Counted from the first letter of the stretch, positions 18,489-27,443 are shown. The stretch is 64,000 nucleotides of DNA from Cytophagales bacterium (GCA_030446715.1 JAUJMU010000008.1:124001-188000), one strand, 5' to 3'. Notes: generated by a model not told the origin, from the sequence alone. A program made the numbers and translations.

Positions 18489-19193
18489 ATGCAACGCATT
18501 ACGCAACGAATTGTACCCAAGCACCCGCTGGCGGTCCGGTGGTTCCACTGGGTCAACTTCCCGCTGCTGCTGGTGATGATCTGGAGCGGCCTGCTGATCT
18601 ACTGGGCCTACGACCCCTACCGCATCAACATCGGCGGTTACCCGCTGGTCTCATTCTTTCCGGACGCTTTCTACCAGTATTTCCGCCTGCACCACCGGCT
18701 GGCCGAAGGCATGTCCTGGCACTTTGTATTCATGTGGCTGTTTGTCCTCAACGGCGTGCTGTACGTGGGCTACACGCTGTTTTCCGGCGAGTGGCGCTAC
18801 CTGCTGCCCAACCGTCACTCCTGGCGGGAGGCCTGGCGGGTGACCCTGCACGATTTGGGACTCCGGAAGGAGTTGCCCCCGGCCCGGAAATTCAACGGGG
18901 CCCAGCGCCTTGCCTACACGGCGGTGATTGGCATGGGACTGGGCTCGCTGCTGACGGGCCTGGCCATCTACAAGCCTACGCAACTGGCCGGACTGACCGG
19001 CCTCCTGGGCGGTTACCAAACGGCCCGGCTACTCCATTTTGCCCTGACCATCGGCTACGTACTCTTCTTTATCATTCACCTTTTACAGGTGATCCGGGCG
19101 GGCTGGAACAACTTCCGGGCCATGGTGGCCGGGTTTGAAGTGGTAACCGAAAAAGAGGCTCCTTCAGCCGTGGAACCACCGCACCAGGTTTAG
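18489..19193 (+). CDS. Cytochrome b/b6-domain membrane protein
   Basis: A 234-residue integral membrane protein from the ATG at 18489; an upstream TTG at 18429 overlaps the dehydrogenase stop and adds an unconserved leader. It has about four membrane spans (VNFPLLLVMIWSGLLIYW, SWHFVFMWLFVLNGVLYVG, AYTAVIGMGLGSLLTGLAIY and FALTIGYVLFFIIHLLQ). Candidate heme-ligating histidines are in RWFHW, RLHHRLAEGMSWHF, LLHFAL and FIIHLL. This matches the cytochrome b561/thiosulfate-reductase-b type anchors that pass quinol electrons to a periplasmic partner. The next gene, 36 bases downstream, encodes a Tat-type molybdoenzyme, so the pair probably forms an MsrPQ-like or sulfite-oxidase-like complex. Confidence 0.85.
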   Translation: MQRITQRIVPKHPLAVRWFHWVNFPLLLVMIWSGLLIYWAYDPYRINIGGYPLVSFFPDAFYQYFRLHHRLAEGMSWHFVFMWLFVLNGVLYVGYTLFSGEWRYLLPNRHSWREAWRVTLHDLGLRKELPPARKFNGAQRLAYTAVIGMGLGSLLTGLAIYKPTQLAGLTGLLGGYQTARLLHFALTIGYVLFFIIHLLQVIRAGWNNFRAMVAGFEVVTEKEAPSAVEPPHQV

Positions 19194-19229
19194 TTGAACG
19201 CCAACGCTACCCGTTAACTCTAAATTGTA

Positions 19230-20075
19230 ATGATGATGGAAAAGAAACCCGCCGCCGCAGACCGGCCGGATGCACCCGGGAATCAGGACCGGGAAATCAA
19301 CTCAGCGGTCCGCCGCCGTACGCTGAAATCCTTTTTGTGGTTTGGCGCGGCCAGCCTGGTACCGGTAGGCGTGTGGCGCTGGGTGAGGGCTCAGCCCCCG
19401 GAAGAAGGCCTTCCGCGCCCCTTCCGGCGCGTCCTGGACGCCAATGCTGCCCTCACCCAAGCGTTGGTCGGCCCGGCGCGGCTGGTGCCCACGTTTCCCG
19501 TAAGCAAAGCGGTCCGGCAGCCCCGGGTGAACGGAAGCATTGGTTTGCCGGACGACAATTTTGACGTTTCCGCCTGGAAACTACGGGTAGAAAACGCTAC
19601 CTCCCCCGGCCGGCGGCCGACCGTCCGGGAGTTTACCCTGGACGACCTCAAAGCATTGCCCAGAACGGAGCTGGTCTTTGAGTTTAAGTGCATTGAAGGC
19701 TGGAGCCAGATTCAGCACTGGGGCGGGGCTAAATTTTCGGACTTTGCGGCAAAATACGGCCTGGGTACCCGCAGCGGGAAAGGACCCGACTTGAACCACC
19801 CCGGCGACCTGATGCCCTACGTGGGGATGCGGACGCCCGACGGAGCTTACTACGTGGGACTTGACATGCCCAGCGCGCTGCACCCCCAAACGCTGCTTTG
19901 CTACGAGTTGAACGGGGTGCCCCTGCCCCCGCCGCACGGGGCACCCCTGCGGCTGGTGATTCCCGTAAAGTACGGCGTGAAAAGTTTAAAGCGCATTGGT
20001 ACCCTCCAATTCAGCGACACCAGGCCTCCGGACTACTGGGCTGAACGGGGCTACGACTACTCCGTAGGGCTGTAG
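19230..20075 (+). CDS. Molybdopterin-dependent oxidoreductase, sulfite oxidase/MsrP fold
   Basis: A 281-residue protein with a Tat-like signal (SAVRRRTLKSFLWFGAASL), so it should be exported folded with its cofactor. The sulfite-oxidase-type molybdopterin fold is shown by VRNATS-like and EFTLDDLKALPRTELVFEF, the Mo-ligand cysteine in FKCIEGWSQIQHWGG, YVGLDMPSALHPQTLLCYEL and the closing LRLVIPVKYGVKSLKRIG. Family members reduce protein methionine sulfoxide (MsrP) or oxidise sulfite; sequence alone does not decide. The adjacent cytochrome b gene is its likely electron partner. The triple ATG at the start leaves an uncertainty of one or two residues. Confidence 0.87.
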   Translation: MMMEKKPAAADRPDAPGNQDREINSAVRRRTLKSFLWFGAASLVPVGVWRWVRAQPPEEGLPRPFRRVLDANAALTQALVGPARLVPTFPVSKAVRQPRVNGSIGLPDDNFDVSAWKLRVENATSPGRRPTVREFTLDDLKALPRTELVFEFKCIEGWSQIQHWGGAKFSDFAAKYGLGTRSGKGPDLNHPGDLMPYVGMRTPDGAYYVGLDMPSALHPQTLLCYELNGVPLPPPHGAPLRLVIPVKYGVKSLKRIGTLQFSDTRPPDYWAERGYDYSVGL

Positions 20076-20144
20076 CCTCCGCTGGTTTGGCAGCCGCATT
20101 CGCATCCACGTACAATACATTACTCAATCAAATGCTGACGGCTT

Positions 20145-20474
20145 ATGGAATGGTGGTACAACGTAAAGGACTGGTTTTTAGGTTTGGGTGAAAAATACCA
20201 CGTGAATCCCCTTATTTTCGGGGCTATCTACGTGGGTGCCATTCCCTTCTTTTTGCTCTCTTCAGGTTGGCTGATCCGCAACCTCCGGCGTAAAAAACCG
20301 GTGGTGCTGCCGGTCCTGCTCACGGGCTTCTTCTTTCTGTCCGCTTATTTGTATTTGATCATTGTCGGCCAGAACATACCCCCGTGGGTGTACCTGCTGA
20401 TAGCAGCCCTGGCAGGGTACGGCGTGTACGCCACGCTGCAAAAAATAAGGCAGCAAACCAAAAAAGAAGTTTAA
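20145..20474 (+). CDS. Small membrane protein of unknown function
   Basis: A 109-residue protein with three predicted membrane spans (PLIFGAIYVGAIPFFLLSSGW, VLPVLLTGFFFLSAYLYLI and WVYLLIAALAGYGVYATL) and basic loops (RNLRRKK, QKIRQQTKKE), giving a clear topology signal. No catalytic or heme-binding residues stand out. It lies between the molybdoenzyme and the second flavoprotein with short gaps (69 and 20 bases), so it is likely part of the same operon and could be an accessory subunit. I do not recognise a named family. Confidence 0.75.
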   Translation: MEWWYNVKDWFLGLGEKYHVNPLIFGAIYVGAIPFFLLSSGWLIRNLRRKKPVVLPVLLTGFFFLSAYLYLIIVGQNIPPWVYLLIAALAGYGVYATLQKIRQQTKKEV

Positions 20475-20494
20475 CCCCAGAACCATTTTTCAAT

Positions 20495-21976
20495 ATGCAT
20501 CCTCCGGCAACGTCTCACTCCCCCCAGGCAAGCGCAACCGGTAACGCGCCGCTAAAATACGACATGATTGTGATCGGGGCCGGCTCGGGCGGGCTGAGCG
20601 TGGCCCTGCCCATGCACACCTTCGGCTTTAAGGTATTGTTAATAGACAAGTCCGGCCACGCCATTGGGGGGGATTGCCTCAACGACGGCTGCGTACCCAG
20701 TAAGGCGCTGATCCACGCGGCCCGCAAGGTGCACCAGGCCCGTCAGGCGGCAGCGTTTGGGCTGGAAGTACGGGGAGAGGCGGACATGGGGAAAGTAGCC
20801 GCGTACGTAAAAAGCCGGCAGGCCATCATCCGGGAGCACGAGAACGCGCAGTTCTTCCGGGAAATGGGCCTGGACGTGGCCCTTGGTACGGCTCAGTTCG
20901 TGGCGCCCGATCAGATCGGGGTAGGCGGCCAGGTGTACGAAGGCAAAAACATCGTGATTGCCACCGGCTCCCGTCCCCGTAAATTGACCATTCCCGGGGC
21001 GGAGCGGGTAGATTACCTGACCAATCAGAGCATTTTTGACCTTACCCGGTTGCCCGAAAATCTGCTGGTGATCGGGGGCGGGCCCATCGGCATTGAAATG
21101 GCGCAGGCGTTCCGGCGGCTGGGCGCGGCTGTAACCGTGGTGCACAGCAAAGCGATGATTCTGGATAAGGAAGCCCCCGAAATTGCCCGCGTGCTGCACG
21201 AGCGGCTGCGGGGAGAAGGCATCCGGTTCTACCTGGGAGCCGAGGCAGTGGCGTTCCCCGACCCGAATCACCTGCGCGTCCGCACCGGGGACGGCCCCGA
21301 GGCAATACTGCCTTTTGATGCGGTGCTGGTGGCCATCGGCCGGGAGCTCAACTGGGAAGAACTGGATCTGGCCAAGGGCGAAATCGAGACCGAAGGACGC
21401 CGCGTCAAAGTAGACAGTCATCTGCAAACCACCAATAAGCACGTGTACCTGTGCGGCGACGTAGCCGGTTCGCTCCAGTTTTCCCACGCCGCCGAGCAGC
21501 ACGCCACGCTGCTGCTGAACAACTTTCTTTCACCGCTGAAGAAAAAACTCGATAACCGGCACATGTCCTGGGTGACTTTTACCGACCCCGAGGTAGCTAC
21601 TTTCGGCTACAGTGAGCAGCAACTGAAAGAGCAGGGCACGGCGTACGAAAAGCTGACGCTTGATTTTGAGGAGGATGACCGGGCGGTGGTGGAAGACTAC
21701 CAGTACGGCAAGCTGATTCTGTACGTGGAAAACGGCGGCTTGCTCAATCAGAACCCTAAACTGCTGGGCGGCTCAATGGTAGCCCCGAACGCCGGGGAGA
21801 TGTTTCAGGAACTCGTGCTGGCCAACGCGGAGGGCATTGGCATCAACGCATTGTTCAGCAAAATATACCCCTACCCTACCGCGTCGGCCGTCAACAAGAG
21901 AATCGTGCTCAACAAGAAGCAGGCGCAGCTCACGCCCTTGCTCAAGAAAGGCCTCCAGGTGTTGTACGCGATTTGA
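20495..21976 (+). CDS. FAD-dependent disulfide oxidoreductase, mercuric reductase/dihydrolipoamide dehydrogenase-like
   Basis: A 493-residue flavoprotein from the ATG at 20495; the longer frame from 20384 overlaps the membrane-protein gene and is rejected. Motifs are the FAD site DMIVIGAGSGGLSVALPM, redox disulfide GGDCLNDGCVPSK (Cys61, Cys66), NAD(P)H site LLVIGGGPIGIEMAQAFRRL and FAD motif HVYLCGDVAGSLQFSHAA. The expected C-terminal HPTxxE is replaced by a YPYPTASAVNK segment, so the usual catalytic His-Glu pair is absent and chemistry may differ from lipoamide or mercury reduction. It closes the redox cluster and shares only general family similarity with the oxidoreductase at 15891. Confidence 0.86.
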   Translation: MHPPATSHSPQASATGNAPLKYDMIVIGAGSGGLSVALPMHTFGFKVLLIDKSGHAIGGDCLNDGCVPSKALIHAARKVHQARQAAAFGLEVRGEADMGKVAAYVKSRQAIIREHENAQFFREMGLDVALGTAQFVAPDQIGVGGQVYEGKNIVIATGSRPRKLTIPGAERVDYLTNQSIFDLTRLPENLLVIGGGPIGIEMAQAFRRLGAAVTVVHSKAMILDKEAPEIARVLHERLRGEGIRFYLGAEAVAFPDPNHLRVRTGDGPEAILPFDAVLVAIGRELNWEELDLAKGEIETEGRRVKVDSHLQTTNKHVYLCGDVAGSLQFSHAAEQHATLLLNNFLSPLKKKLDNRHMSWVTFTDPEVATFGYSEQQLKEQGTAYEKLTLDFEEDDRAVVEDYQYGKLILYVENGGLLNQNPKLLGGSMVAPNAGEMFQELVLANAEGIGINALFSKIYPYPTASAVNKRIVLNKKQAQLTPLLKKGLQVLYAI

Positions 21977-22004
21977 GCCGCCTCTGTCGCCCCATCCATC
22001 CGGC

Positions 22005-22269
22005 TGAGCTGGGCACCGGCGTCAAGGGAGATGGTTTTGGTCATCGTTACGGTGATTTCCCGGAAAGTATACGGATCGTATTTCACCCGGAAAGCCGACC
22101 GCAGGGGGCCGTTGTCGAGGATCTCCCAGGAGCGGTAATTGTGGATATACCCGATGGAATCATTCACAAAAACGCCCAGGTCGCCGGCCCCCAGCGTAAG
22201 GCCCACTTTGTAGTAGTCCAGGCCCTCCCCATTGTCTTTGTGGTAGTCATTCTGCTGGTACCACCTGTT
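22005..22269 (-). pseudogene. DUF4861 gene fragment
   Basis: Reading the minus strand from about 22269 gives INRWYQQNDYHKDNGEGLDY, then KVGLTLGAGDLGVFVNDSIG, RSWEILDNGPLRSAFRVKY and LDAGAQLSRM, which resembles the core of DUF4861 proteins found beside polysaccharide lyases. It has no start or stop of its own; beyond about 22005 the frame merely reads through the antisense of the flavoprotein end. Only about 88 codons survive. The recognition rests on memory of the family pattern, so confidence is moderate. Confidence 0.6.
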
Positions 22270-22271
22270 AA

Positions 22272-22650
22272 TGCAAAGTGCTTTTTGTCCTCGGTGAAGC
22301 GGGTGAAAAACTGGCTGCTTACGTGCAAGGCCATCCTTCCCTGCGGGGCCGGGTCATGTTCGTGAATGCTCCGCCGGGACGACCGGAAGCCGCTTTTGTC
22401 ATTCTCAACGACCCGGTGCAGTACCAGGATTCCATTCAGAAACTGGTGCGAAGTGGCTACCTGGTCCGCACCCGGGCCGATGAGGGTACCAAAGAAGCCC
22501 GGCAGGGAGATTACCGCCGGCTGGAAGCCGCCTTATCATCCGGAGCGCAGTTTATCAGCACCGACTGCTACCTGCCTGACGAACGGTTCCGTACCCACTA
22601 CCAGGTACAGTTGTCTGGCAAAGGGGTAGCCCGCTGTAATCCGGTTAACA
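22272..22650 (+). pseudogene. C-terminal fragment of a phosphoinositide phospholipase C-like gene
   Basis: The plus strand from 22272 reads CKVLFVLGEAGEKLAAYVQG, then SLRGRVMFVNAPPG, AAFVILNDPVQYQDSIQKLV, GYLVRTRADEGTKEARQGDY and LSSGAQFISTDCYLPD, ending near ARCNPVN. This resembles the C-terminal part of the PI-PLC1-like secreted proteins of Bacteroidota. An in-frame stop (22269-22271) precedes it and the N-terminal two thirds are missing. It abuts the DUF4861 fragment on the other strand, so two genes were cut and joined here. Confidence 0.6.
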
Positions 22651-22687
22651 AACCTGCTCAATGCACCAACGCCAGCCTAAGCTTACG

Positions 22688-24211
22688 CTACTGCCGGCTT
22701 CGTCCGTCGGTTCTCACCTTTCTGAGGATCCCTGCCAGTTGCCGTACTACCTCGGGGTGGGCGGCGGCTACGTTCGTTTTCTCTCCGACATCGTGCTTCA
22801 GGTTATAGAGCTGAGGTTGGGGATCACTGCCCAGTTCGATTTGCACCTGCTGGTTTACCCTGGGTCCCTTACCGGGTTCAATGTATTTCCAGTCTCCCCG
22901 GATCAGGGAAAGCGTATTGTTGAAGGCTTGTCCGATGACGTACTCCCGGCCCTGCTTATTCTTGCCCAGTAAAGTTTCCAACTGGTTAAAGCTATCGGGG
23001 GCTTCCTGGGTTCCGGGTTGCTGCCCGGTCAAAGCAGCAAAAGAAGCGAGAAAATCTACCTGACTCACCAGCGCACCTGATACCCCCGGTGCGACCCGGC
23101 CCGGCCAGCGGATCAGCAGGGGTACGCGGGTTCCGGCCTCAAAGGCACTGTACTTACCGCCCCGCAACGGACCGGCAGGCGTATGTCCATTCAGTTTGGT
23201 CACGGCTTCGTCCACGTATCCGTCATCCAGCACGGGCCCGTTATCACTGCTGAAAAGGACTATTGTATTCTCCCGCAGATTCAGCCGGTCCAGGGTTTGC
23301 AGGATTTCCCCCACGCACCAGTCCAGTTGCAGAATGGCATCACCCCGGGGACCCATGCCGCTTTTTCCGGCAAAGCGGGAATGGGGCACTCTGGGCACGT
23401 GGATGTCGTGCGTAGCGAAATACAGAAAGAAAGGCTGGGCTTTGTGCGCCTCCAGAAAAGCCTTTGCTTTTCCCGTGATCACGCCGGCAATGTCTTCATC
23501 CTTCCAGCGGGCCGATTTTCCGCCGGTCATGTAGCCGATCCGGCTGATGCCGTTTACAATGGTCTGGTCGTGCCCGTGCGAAAATTTCATCTTCAGCAGT
23601 TGGGGATGCTGCCTGCCGGTCGGTTCCGTGCCAACCGGTTCCTGGTAACTTACCTGCACCGGATCGGCGGAATCGAGCCCCACGATGCGGTGGTTTTCTA
23701 CGTACACGCAGGGCACCCGGTCTACCGTAGCCGGAATCAGGAAAGAATAGGAGAAGCCAATTTCCAGGGGGCCGGGTTTGATGTCCCCATTCCAATCGGG
23801 CCCCCCGGAAGGACCTAATCCCAGGTGCCATTTCCCCACTACCCCCGTGGCGTAACCTGCTTTACGCAGTACGGAAGGGAGGGTAGTGGTGCCGGGCTGG
23901 ATAAGGGCAGCGGCATCACCAGGGGCAATGCCGGTGCCCTGTTTACGCCAGGCGTACTGCCCCGTCAATAGCGAATAGCGTGAAGGCGTACAGGTGGCTG
24001 AAGAAGCATGGGCACGGGTAAAGCGTAAGCCCTCCGCCGCAAGCCGGTCAATGTGCGGCGTTTTGATTTTGGTGGCCCCATAACAACTCACGTCGCCGTA
24101 GCCTAAGTCGTCGGCGTAAATTAAAATGATGTTGGGCTTTTGCCGGGCAGGCGTACGGTAAATACCAAGGCCCAGCAAAAGAATAATTAAACCCAGTGTT
24201 TTCTTCGTCAT
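22688..24211 (-). CDS. Sulfatase, arylsulfatase A-like
   Basis: A 507-residue exported S1 sulfatase with a signal peptide (MTKKTLGLIILLLGLGIY) and no lipobox. N-terminal metal ligands are in NIILIYADDLGYGDVSCYG, and the modified cysteine is in Cys74-Thr-Pro-Ser-Arg78, followed by LLTGQYAWRKQGTGI. GKWHLGLG and LFSSDNGPVLDDGY complete the active site. The C-terminal block QPQLYNLKHDVGEKTNVAA is normal for the family, so the protein is complete. It is the last of four sulfatases in a row, separated from the previous one by 140 bases, so it may have its own promoter. The substrate cannot be read from sequence. Confidence 0.92.
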   Translation of the reverse strand: MTKKTLGLIILLLGLGIYRTPARQKPNIILIYADDLGYGDVSCYGATKIKTPHIDRLAAEGLRFTRAHASSATCTPSRYSLLTGQYAWRKQGTGIAPGDAAALIQPGTTTLPSVLRKAGYATGVVGKWHLGLGPSGGPDWNGDIKPGPLEIGFSYSFLIPATVDRVPCVYVENHRIVGLDSADPVQVSYQEPVGTEPTGRQHPQLLKMKFSHGHDQTIVNGISRIGYMTGGKSARWKDEDIAGVITGKAKAFLEAHKAQPFFLYFATHDIHVPRVPHSRFAGKSGMGPRGDAILQLDWCVGEILQTLDRLNLRENTIVLFSSDNGPVLDDGYVDEAVTKLNGHTPAGPLRGGKYSAFEAGTRVPLLIRWPGRVAPGVSGALVSQVDFLASFAALTGQQPGTQEAPDSFNQLETLLGKNKQGREYVIGQAFNNTLSLIRGDWKYIEPGKGPRVNQQVQIELGSDPQPQLYNLKHDVGEKTNVAAAHPEVVRQLAGILRKVRTDGRSRQ

Positions 24212-24351
24212 ACGGTTAGGATAGATAGTGCGGCTAACAGCTTTGTATTTTCTACCAGTAAGCGACAGAAAGGCATAAGTATTTTGTTTTTTAACCTGAA
24301 CTTACTTTTAATTACACAGGGTGAACAGTGCCCGGAGTATACCTGCACTTT

Positions 24352-25782
24352 TCACTGCTGTTTTTCCAGCGTTTGAAACAGGGCGTGTTCTGGTTTATTC
24401 CGCGCCTGATCCATCACAGCTTCCATCTCTTGTACGACTGCCGGATGAGCCGGCGCTACATCAAGCTGTTCAGCTAAATCGTTTTGCAGGTTGTATAGTT
24501 CTGTTTGAGCGGGTTTACCTTTCTGGTAAAACCGCACGGCTTTCCAGTCGCCTTTACGGGCGGCCTGGGCGAAACCCTTTTCGTGGAATTCCCAGTAGAG
24601 GTAAGGGTGGGCTTGCTGCTCTCCCTGGCCCGTCAGGGCCGCAACAAAGGAGATCCCGTCGTGGTGCTGCACGGGCTGAACGCCGGCTAGTCCGGTGGCC
24701 GTAGGCATAAAATCCCAAAATGCCCCCTGGTGGCTGCTCAGGCTGCCGGCCCGGATGGTGCCCGGCCAGCGGACGATCAGGGGCACGCGGATGCCGCCTT
24801 CGTAGAGGTCCCGCTTGACACCACGTAAGGGACCGCTGCTTTGGAAATAAGCCGGGTCACTGCCGCCTTCCACGTGTACGCCGTTATCACTGGAGAAAAA
24901 GACAACCGTGTTTTCATCCAGACCCAGCGCTTTGAGCCCATCCAGTACCTGACCCGCGTAGTCATCAATCCGGCTTACCATGCCTGCGTAGGCCGCATGA
25001 GGGGTGGGCTGGGCACCGTAGTGCCGCCCGGGGAAGGGCGTTTCCGGGGAAAATACGCTGTTCCCGTTCCCGTCCAGATACGCCTTCAGGGAGCCATCGG
25101 GCACTTTCAACTCCGCGTGCGGCATGGTAAGCGACAGGTAGAGAAAAAAAGGCTCCTTGCGGTGTTTTTCCATAAAGGTGCGGGCCTGGGTTACAAACAA
25201 ATCATTGGCGTAAGTCTTCCCGTCCAGGGCTACCGGTTGCAGTTGCCGGTTTTCCAGCTTCCACAAGGTATCGGGGTACTGGAAATGAGCGGCTCTGTGG
25301 TGGAGGTGTCCCAGGAACTCATCCCAGCCTTTGTGCTGGGGTGCACCCGGCGTGTTTGCCAGCCCCAGTCCCCACTTGCCGAACATGCCCGTGGCGTAGC
25401 CGGCTTTTTGGAGCAACTGCGCCACAGTAGTGTCCTGCCCGCGCAGGGGTACTTCGCCGTTGCCCCGGATGTAGTTGTGTCCCGTATGCCGCCCCGTCAT
25501 CAAGGCGCAGCGCGAAGGGGCGCATACCGTGCTGCCGGCGTAAAACTGGGTAAACCGCATCCCTTCGGCGGCCATTTGGTCGAGGCGGGGCGTACGGATT
25601 TTCTTTTGTCCGTAGCAGCCCACATCCCCGTAGCCTAAGTCGTCGGCCAGGATGAATACGATGTTAGGGGAACGCGGAGTTGATTTTGATGACGATCCTT
25701 CCGTACGCTTGCCGCCCCGGCAAGCAGCTATCCCGGTTAACAGGAGTACAAGAAAGAGGAGTCGGGGAAAGTGTACAGCCAT
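24352..25782 (-). CDS. Sulfatase lipoprotein, arylsulfatase-like
   Basis: A 476-residue S1 sulfatase with lipobox GIAAC (Cys21). NIVFILADDLGYGDVGCYG provides metal ligands, Cys87-Ala-Pro-Ser-Arg91 is the formylglycine site, and GKWGLGLANTPGAPQHKGWD and VVFFSSDNGVHVEGGSDP complete the active site. The GHNYIRGNGE and LHHRAAHFQYPDTLW segments are characteristic of the broad arylsulfatase branch acting on carbohydrate sulfates. It begins 15 bases after the preceding sulfatase in the transcript, so the genes at 27444, 25798 and 24352 form one operon. Confidence 0.92.
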   Translation of the reverse strand: MAVHFPRLLFLVLLLTGIAACRGGKRTEGSSSKSTPRSPNIVFILADDLGYGDVGCYGQKKIRTPRLDQMAAEGMRFTQFYAGSTVCAPSRCALMTGRHTGHNYIRGNGEVPLRGQDTTVAQLLQKAGYATGMFGKWGLGLANTPGAPQHKGWDEFLGHLHHRAAHFQYPDTLWKLENRQLQPVALDGKTYANDLFVTQARTFMEKHRKEPFFLYLSLTMPHAELKVPDGSLKAYLDGNGNSVFSPETPFPGRHYGAQPTPHAAYAGMVSRIDDYAGQVLDGLKALGLDENTVVFFSSDNGVHVEGGSDPAYFQSSGPLRGVKRDLYEGGIRVPLIVRWPGTIRAGSLSSHQGAFWDFMPTATGLAGVQPVQHHDGISFVAALTGQGEQQAHPYLYWEFHEKGFAQAARKGDWKAVRFYQKGKPAQTELYNLQNDLAEQLDVAPAHPAVVQEMEAVMDQARNKPEHALFQTLEKQQ

Positions 25783-25797
25783 AATCAGATGAATTTA

Positions 25798-27432
25798 TCA
25801 ATGTGGGGTAAAGGTTACTTCTTCACTTTCTTTGTAGCCGTAGCGGATGGCCTTGGCTTTCAGGGGTTGTCCGGCTGGAACGGCAACTGGTTTGGTGTAG
25901 AGCTGCCACCCTTTTTCCTTGCCTACCTGATAAGCAATCGAGGCTCCTTCCGTAGGACAGCTAAGCTTGATTTGCCGGCCTGGCTGGTCGTTTAGCACGG
26001 TTTGTTTCGGCGTTGCCGTCACGGGCTGCCGGCCTGCGGGCCACATGAGACTAACCATCTCTTTTTCGGGTATGGCTCCGGCTCCCTGGTCACCCATTTT
26101 CTGCATCCACTCCTCCAAAGAGTTGCGCATGCGCTTCATTACCGGTTCCAACTGCTGATTATCAGCCAGGTTGTTGAGCTCGAAGGGGTCTTTCTCCAGG
26201 TCGTAGAGCTCCTCTGCGGATTTGGTGCCAAACCAGCGTTTTGTCACTTCCGGTAACTGCCCGGTGTCTTTAAGGCGCAGGATTTCCTGCATCAGATCCA
26301 TTTGTTTGCGGTAAGCAAGGTCCTGGTAGTAGGGTTTGTCGGGCTGGAAATTGCGCACGTATTTATACTTTTTGTCCCGCACTACCCGTACCCGGTCGTA
26401 GTGCTCATCCATCCGGTCGCGGGCTCCGTAAATATAAGCCCGGGGCTTTTTGGCCTTTTTGCCGCCTAAAAAAGCTTGGCCCTGCACATGGGCCGGAATG
26501 GGCGTATTGGTCAGCGAAAGCATCGTCGGGGCTAAATCCACAAAACTATGCAGTTCATCCTCGCTGGTTGCGGCACCTTTTTTCCCCGGAAAGCGGACGA
26601 TCAGTGGCACGTGCAGGCCCCGGTCGTAGAGTTCGCGCTTATACCAGGGCAAGCCCGCCCCGTGGTCGCTGAAAAAGAACACGATCGTATTTTCCAGTAA
26701 ACCATCCGCTTCCAGTTGCCCGATAATAGCGCCGGCCAGCGAGTCCATGACCATAATATTATCGTAATACCGGGCTATGTCCCGGCGTACTATCTCCGTA
26801 TCGGGGTAGTAAGGCGGCACCTTCACCTTTGAGGGGTCCACGCGCAGCGGTTTGTCCTTATGCACCCAAATCTGCGATTCGTGGGTGCGCATGAAATTGA
26901 ACACGGCAAAGAAAGGCATGCCCTCAGGACGATTCCGCCAGTGGGCCTGGTTGCCGTTTTCGTCCCAGGCCGTCACCGGATCGCCAAACTGGTAATCGGT
27001 TTTCGAGTTATTGGTGCAGTAGTAGCCGTTTGCCCGCAGGTACTCGGGGAAGCACTTTACCTCCGGCGGGGGCACGGCCTGGTAGGAGGGAATATCGTAC
27101 TCTTTGGCGATGTAGCTGGTATTGGTGCGCATGTGCTGGGTGCCGATGCTGGTGGGATACATCCCTGAGATGATGGCCGAACGGCTCGGGGCGCACACCC
27201 CCGATACCGAGAACATCCCCGTAAAGCGAACCCCTTCCCTGGCCAGCCGGTCAATAGCAGGCGTAGCTACCGTACTGTCCCCGTAAGCAGGCAGGTGGGC
27301 ACTCATGTCTTCGCAGGTAAGCCAGAGGATGTTGGGCCGGGAGCGGGTGACTGGCTGCGCCTGGCTGCCTGCACTCCATAGAAGAGTACCTCCGAGCAGC
27401 AGGGCAAGTAGAAATTCTTTTACTAAACGCAT
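25798..27432 (-). CDS. Sulfatase, sulfamidase-like, with C-terminal chitobiase-type domain
   Basis: A 544-residue exported sulfatase. The signal peptide ends near GSQAQP. NILWLTCEDMSAHLPAYGDS contains the metal-binding region in the form usual for heparan N-sulfatase-like members, and Cys80-Ala-Pro-Ser-Arg84 is the modified site, followed by SGMYPTSIGTQHMRTN. FFFSDHGAGLPWYKRELYD and ELYDLEKDPFELNNLAD are present. The last 75 residues (from about 470) look like a small beta domain of the chitobiase/hexosaminidase C-terminal type: LSCPTEGASIAYQVG and PLKAKAIRYGYKESEEV. This could bind carbohydrate. It lies 11 bases after the sulfatase at 27444. The partial sulfatase at 63181 is of a similar type. 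Confidence 0.91.
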   Translation of the reverse strand: MRLVKEFLLALLLGGTLLWSAGSQAQPVTRSRPNILWLTCEDMSAHLPAYGDSTVATPAIDRLAREGVRFTGMFSVSGVCAPSRSAIISGMYPTSIGTQHMRTNTSYIAKEYDIPSYQAVPPPEVKCFPEYLRANGYYCTNNSKTDYQFGDPVTAWDENGNQAHWRNRPEGMPFFAVFNFMRTHESQIWVHKDKPLRVDPSKVKVPPYYPDTEIVRRDIARYYDNIMVMDSLAGAIIGQLEADGLLENTIVFFFSDHGAGLPWYKRELYDRGLHVPLIVRFPGKKGAATSEDELHSFVDLAPTMLSLTNTPIPAHVQGQAFLGGKKAKKPRAYIYGARDRMDEHYDRVRVVRDKKYKYVRNFQPDKPYYQDLAYRKQMDLMQEILRLKDTGQLPEVTKRWFGTKSAEELYDLEKDPFELNNLADNQQLEPVMKRMRNSLEEWMQKMGDQGAGAIPEKEMVSLMWPAGRQPVTATPKQTVLNDQPGRQIKLSCPTEGASIAYQVGKEKGWQLYTKPVAVPAGQPLKAKAIRYGYKESEEVTFTPH

Positions 27433-27443
27433 ATTCTCAAAAT

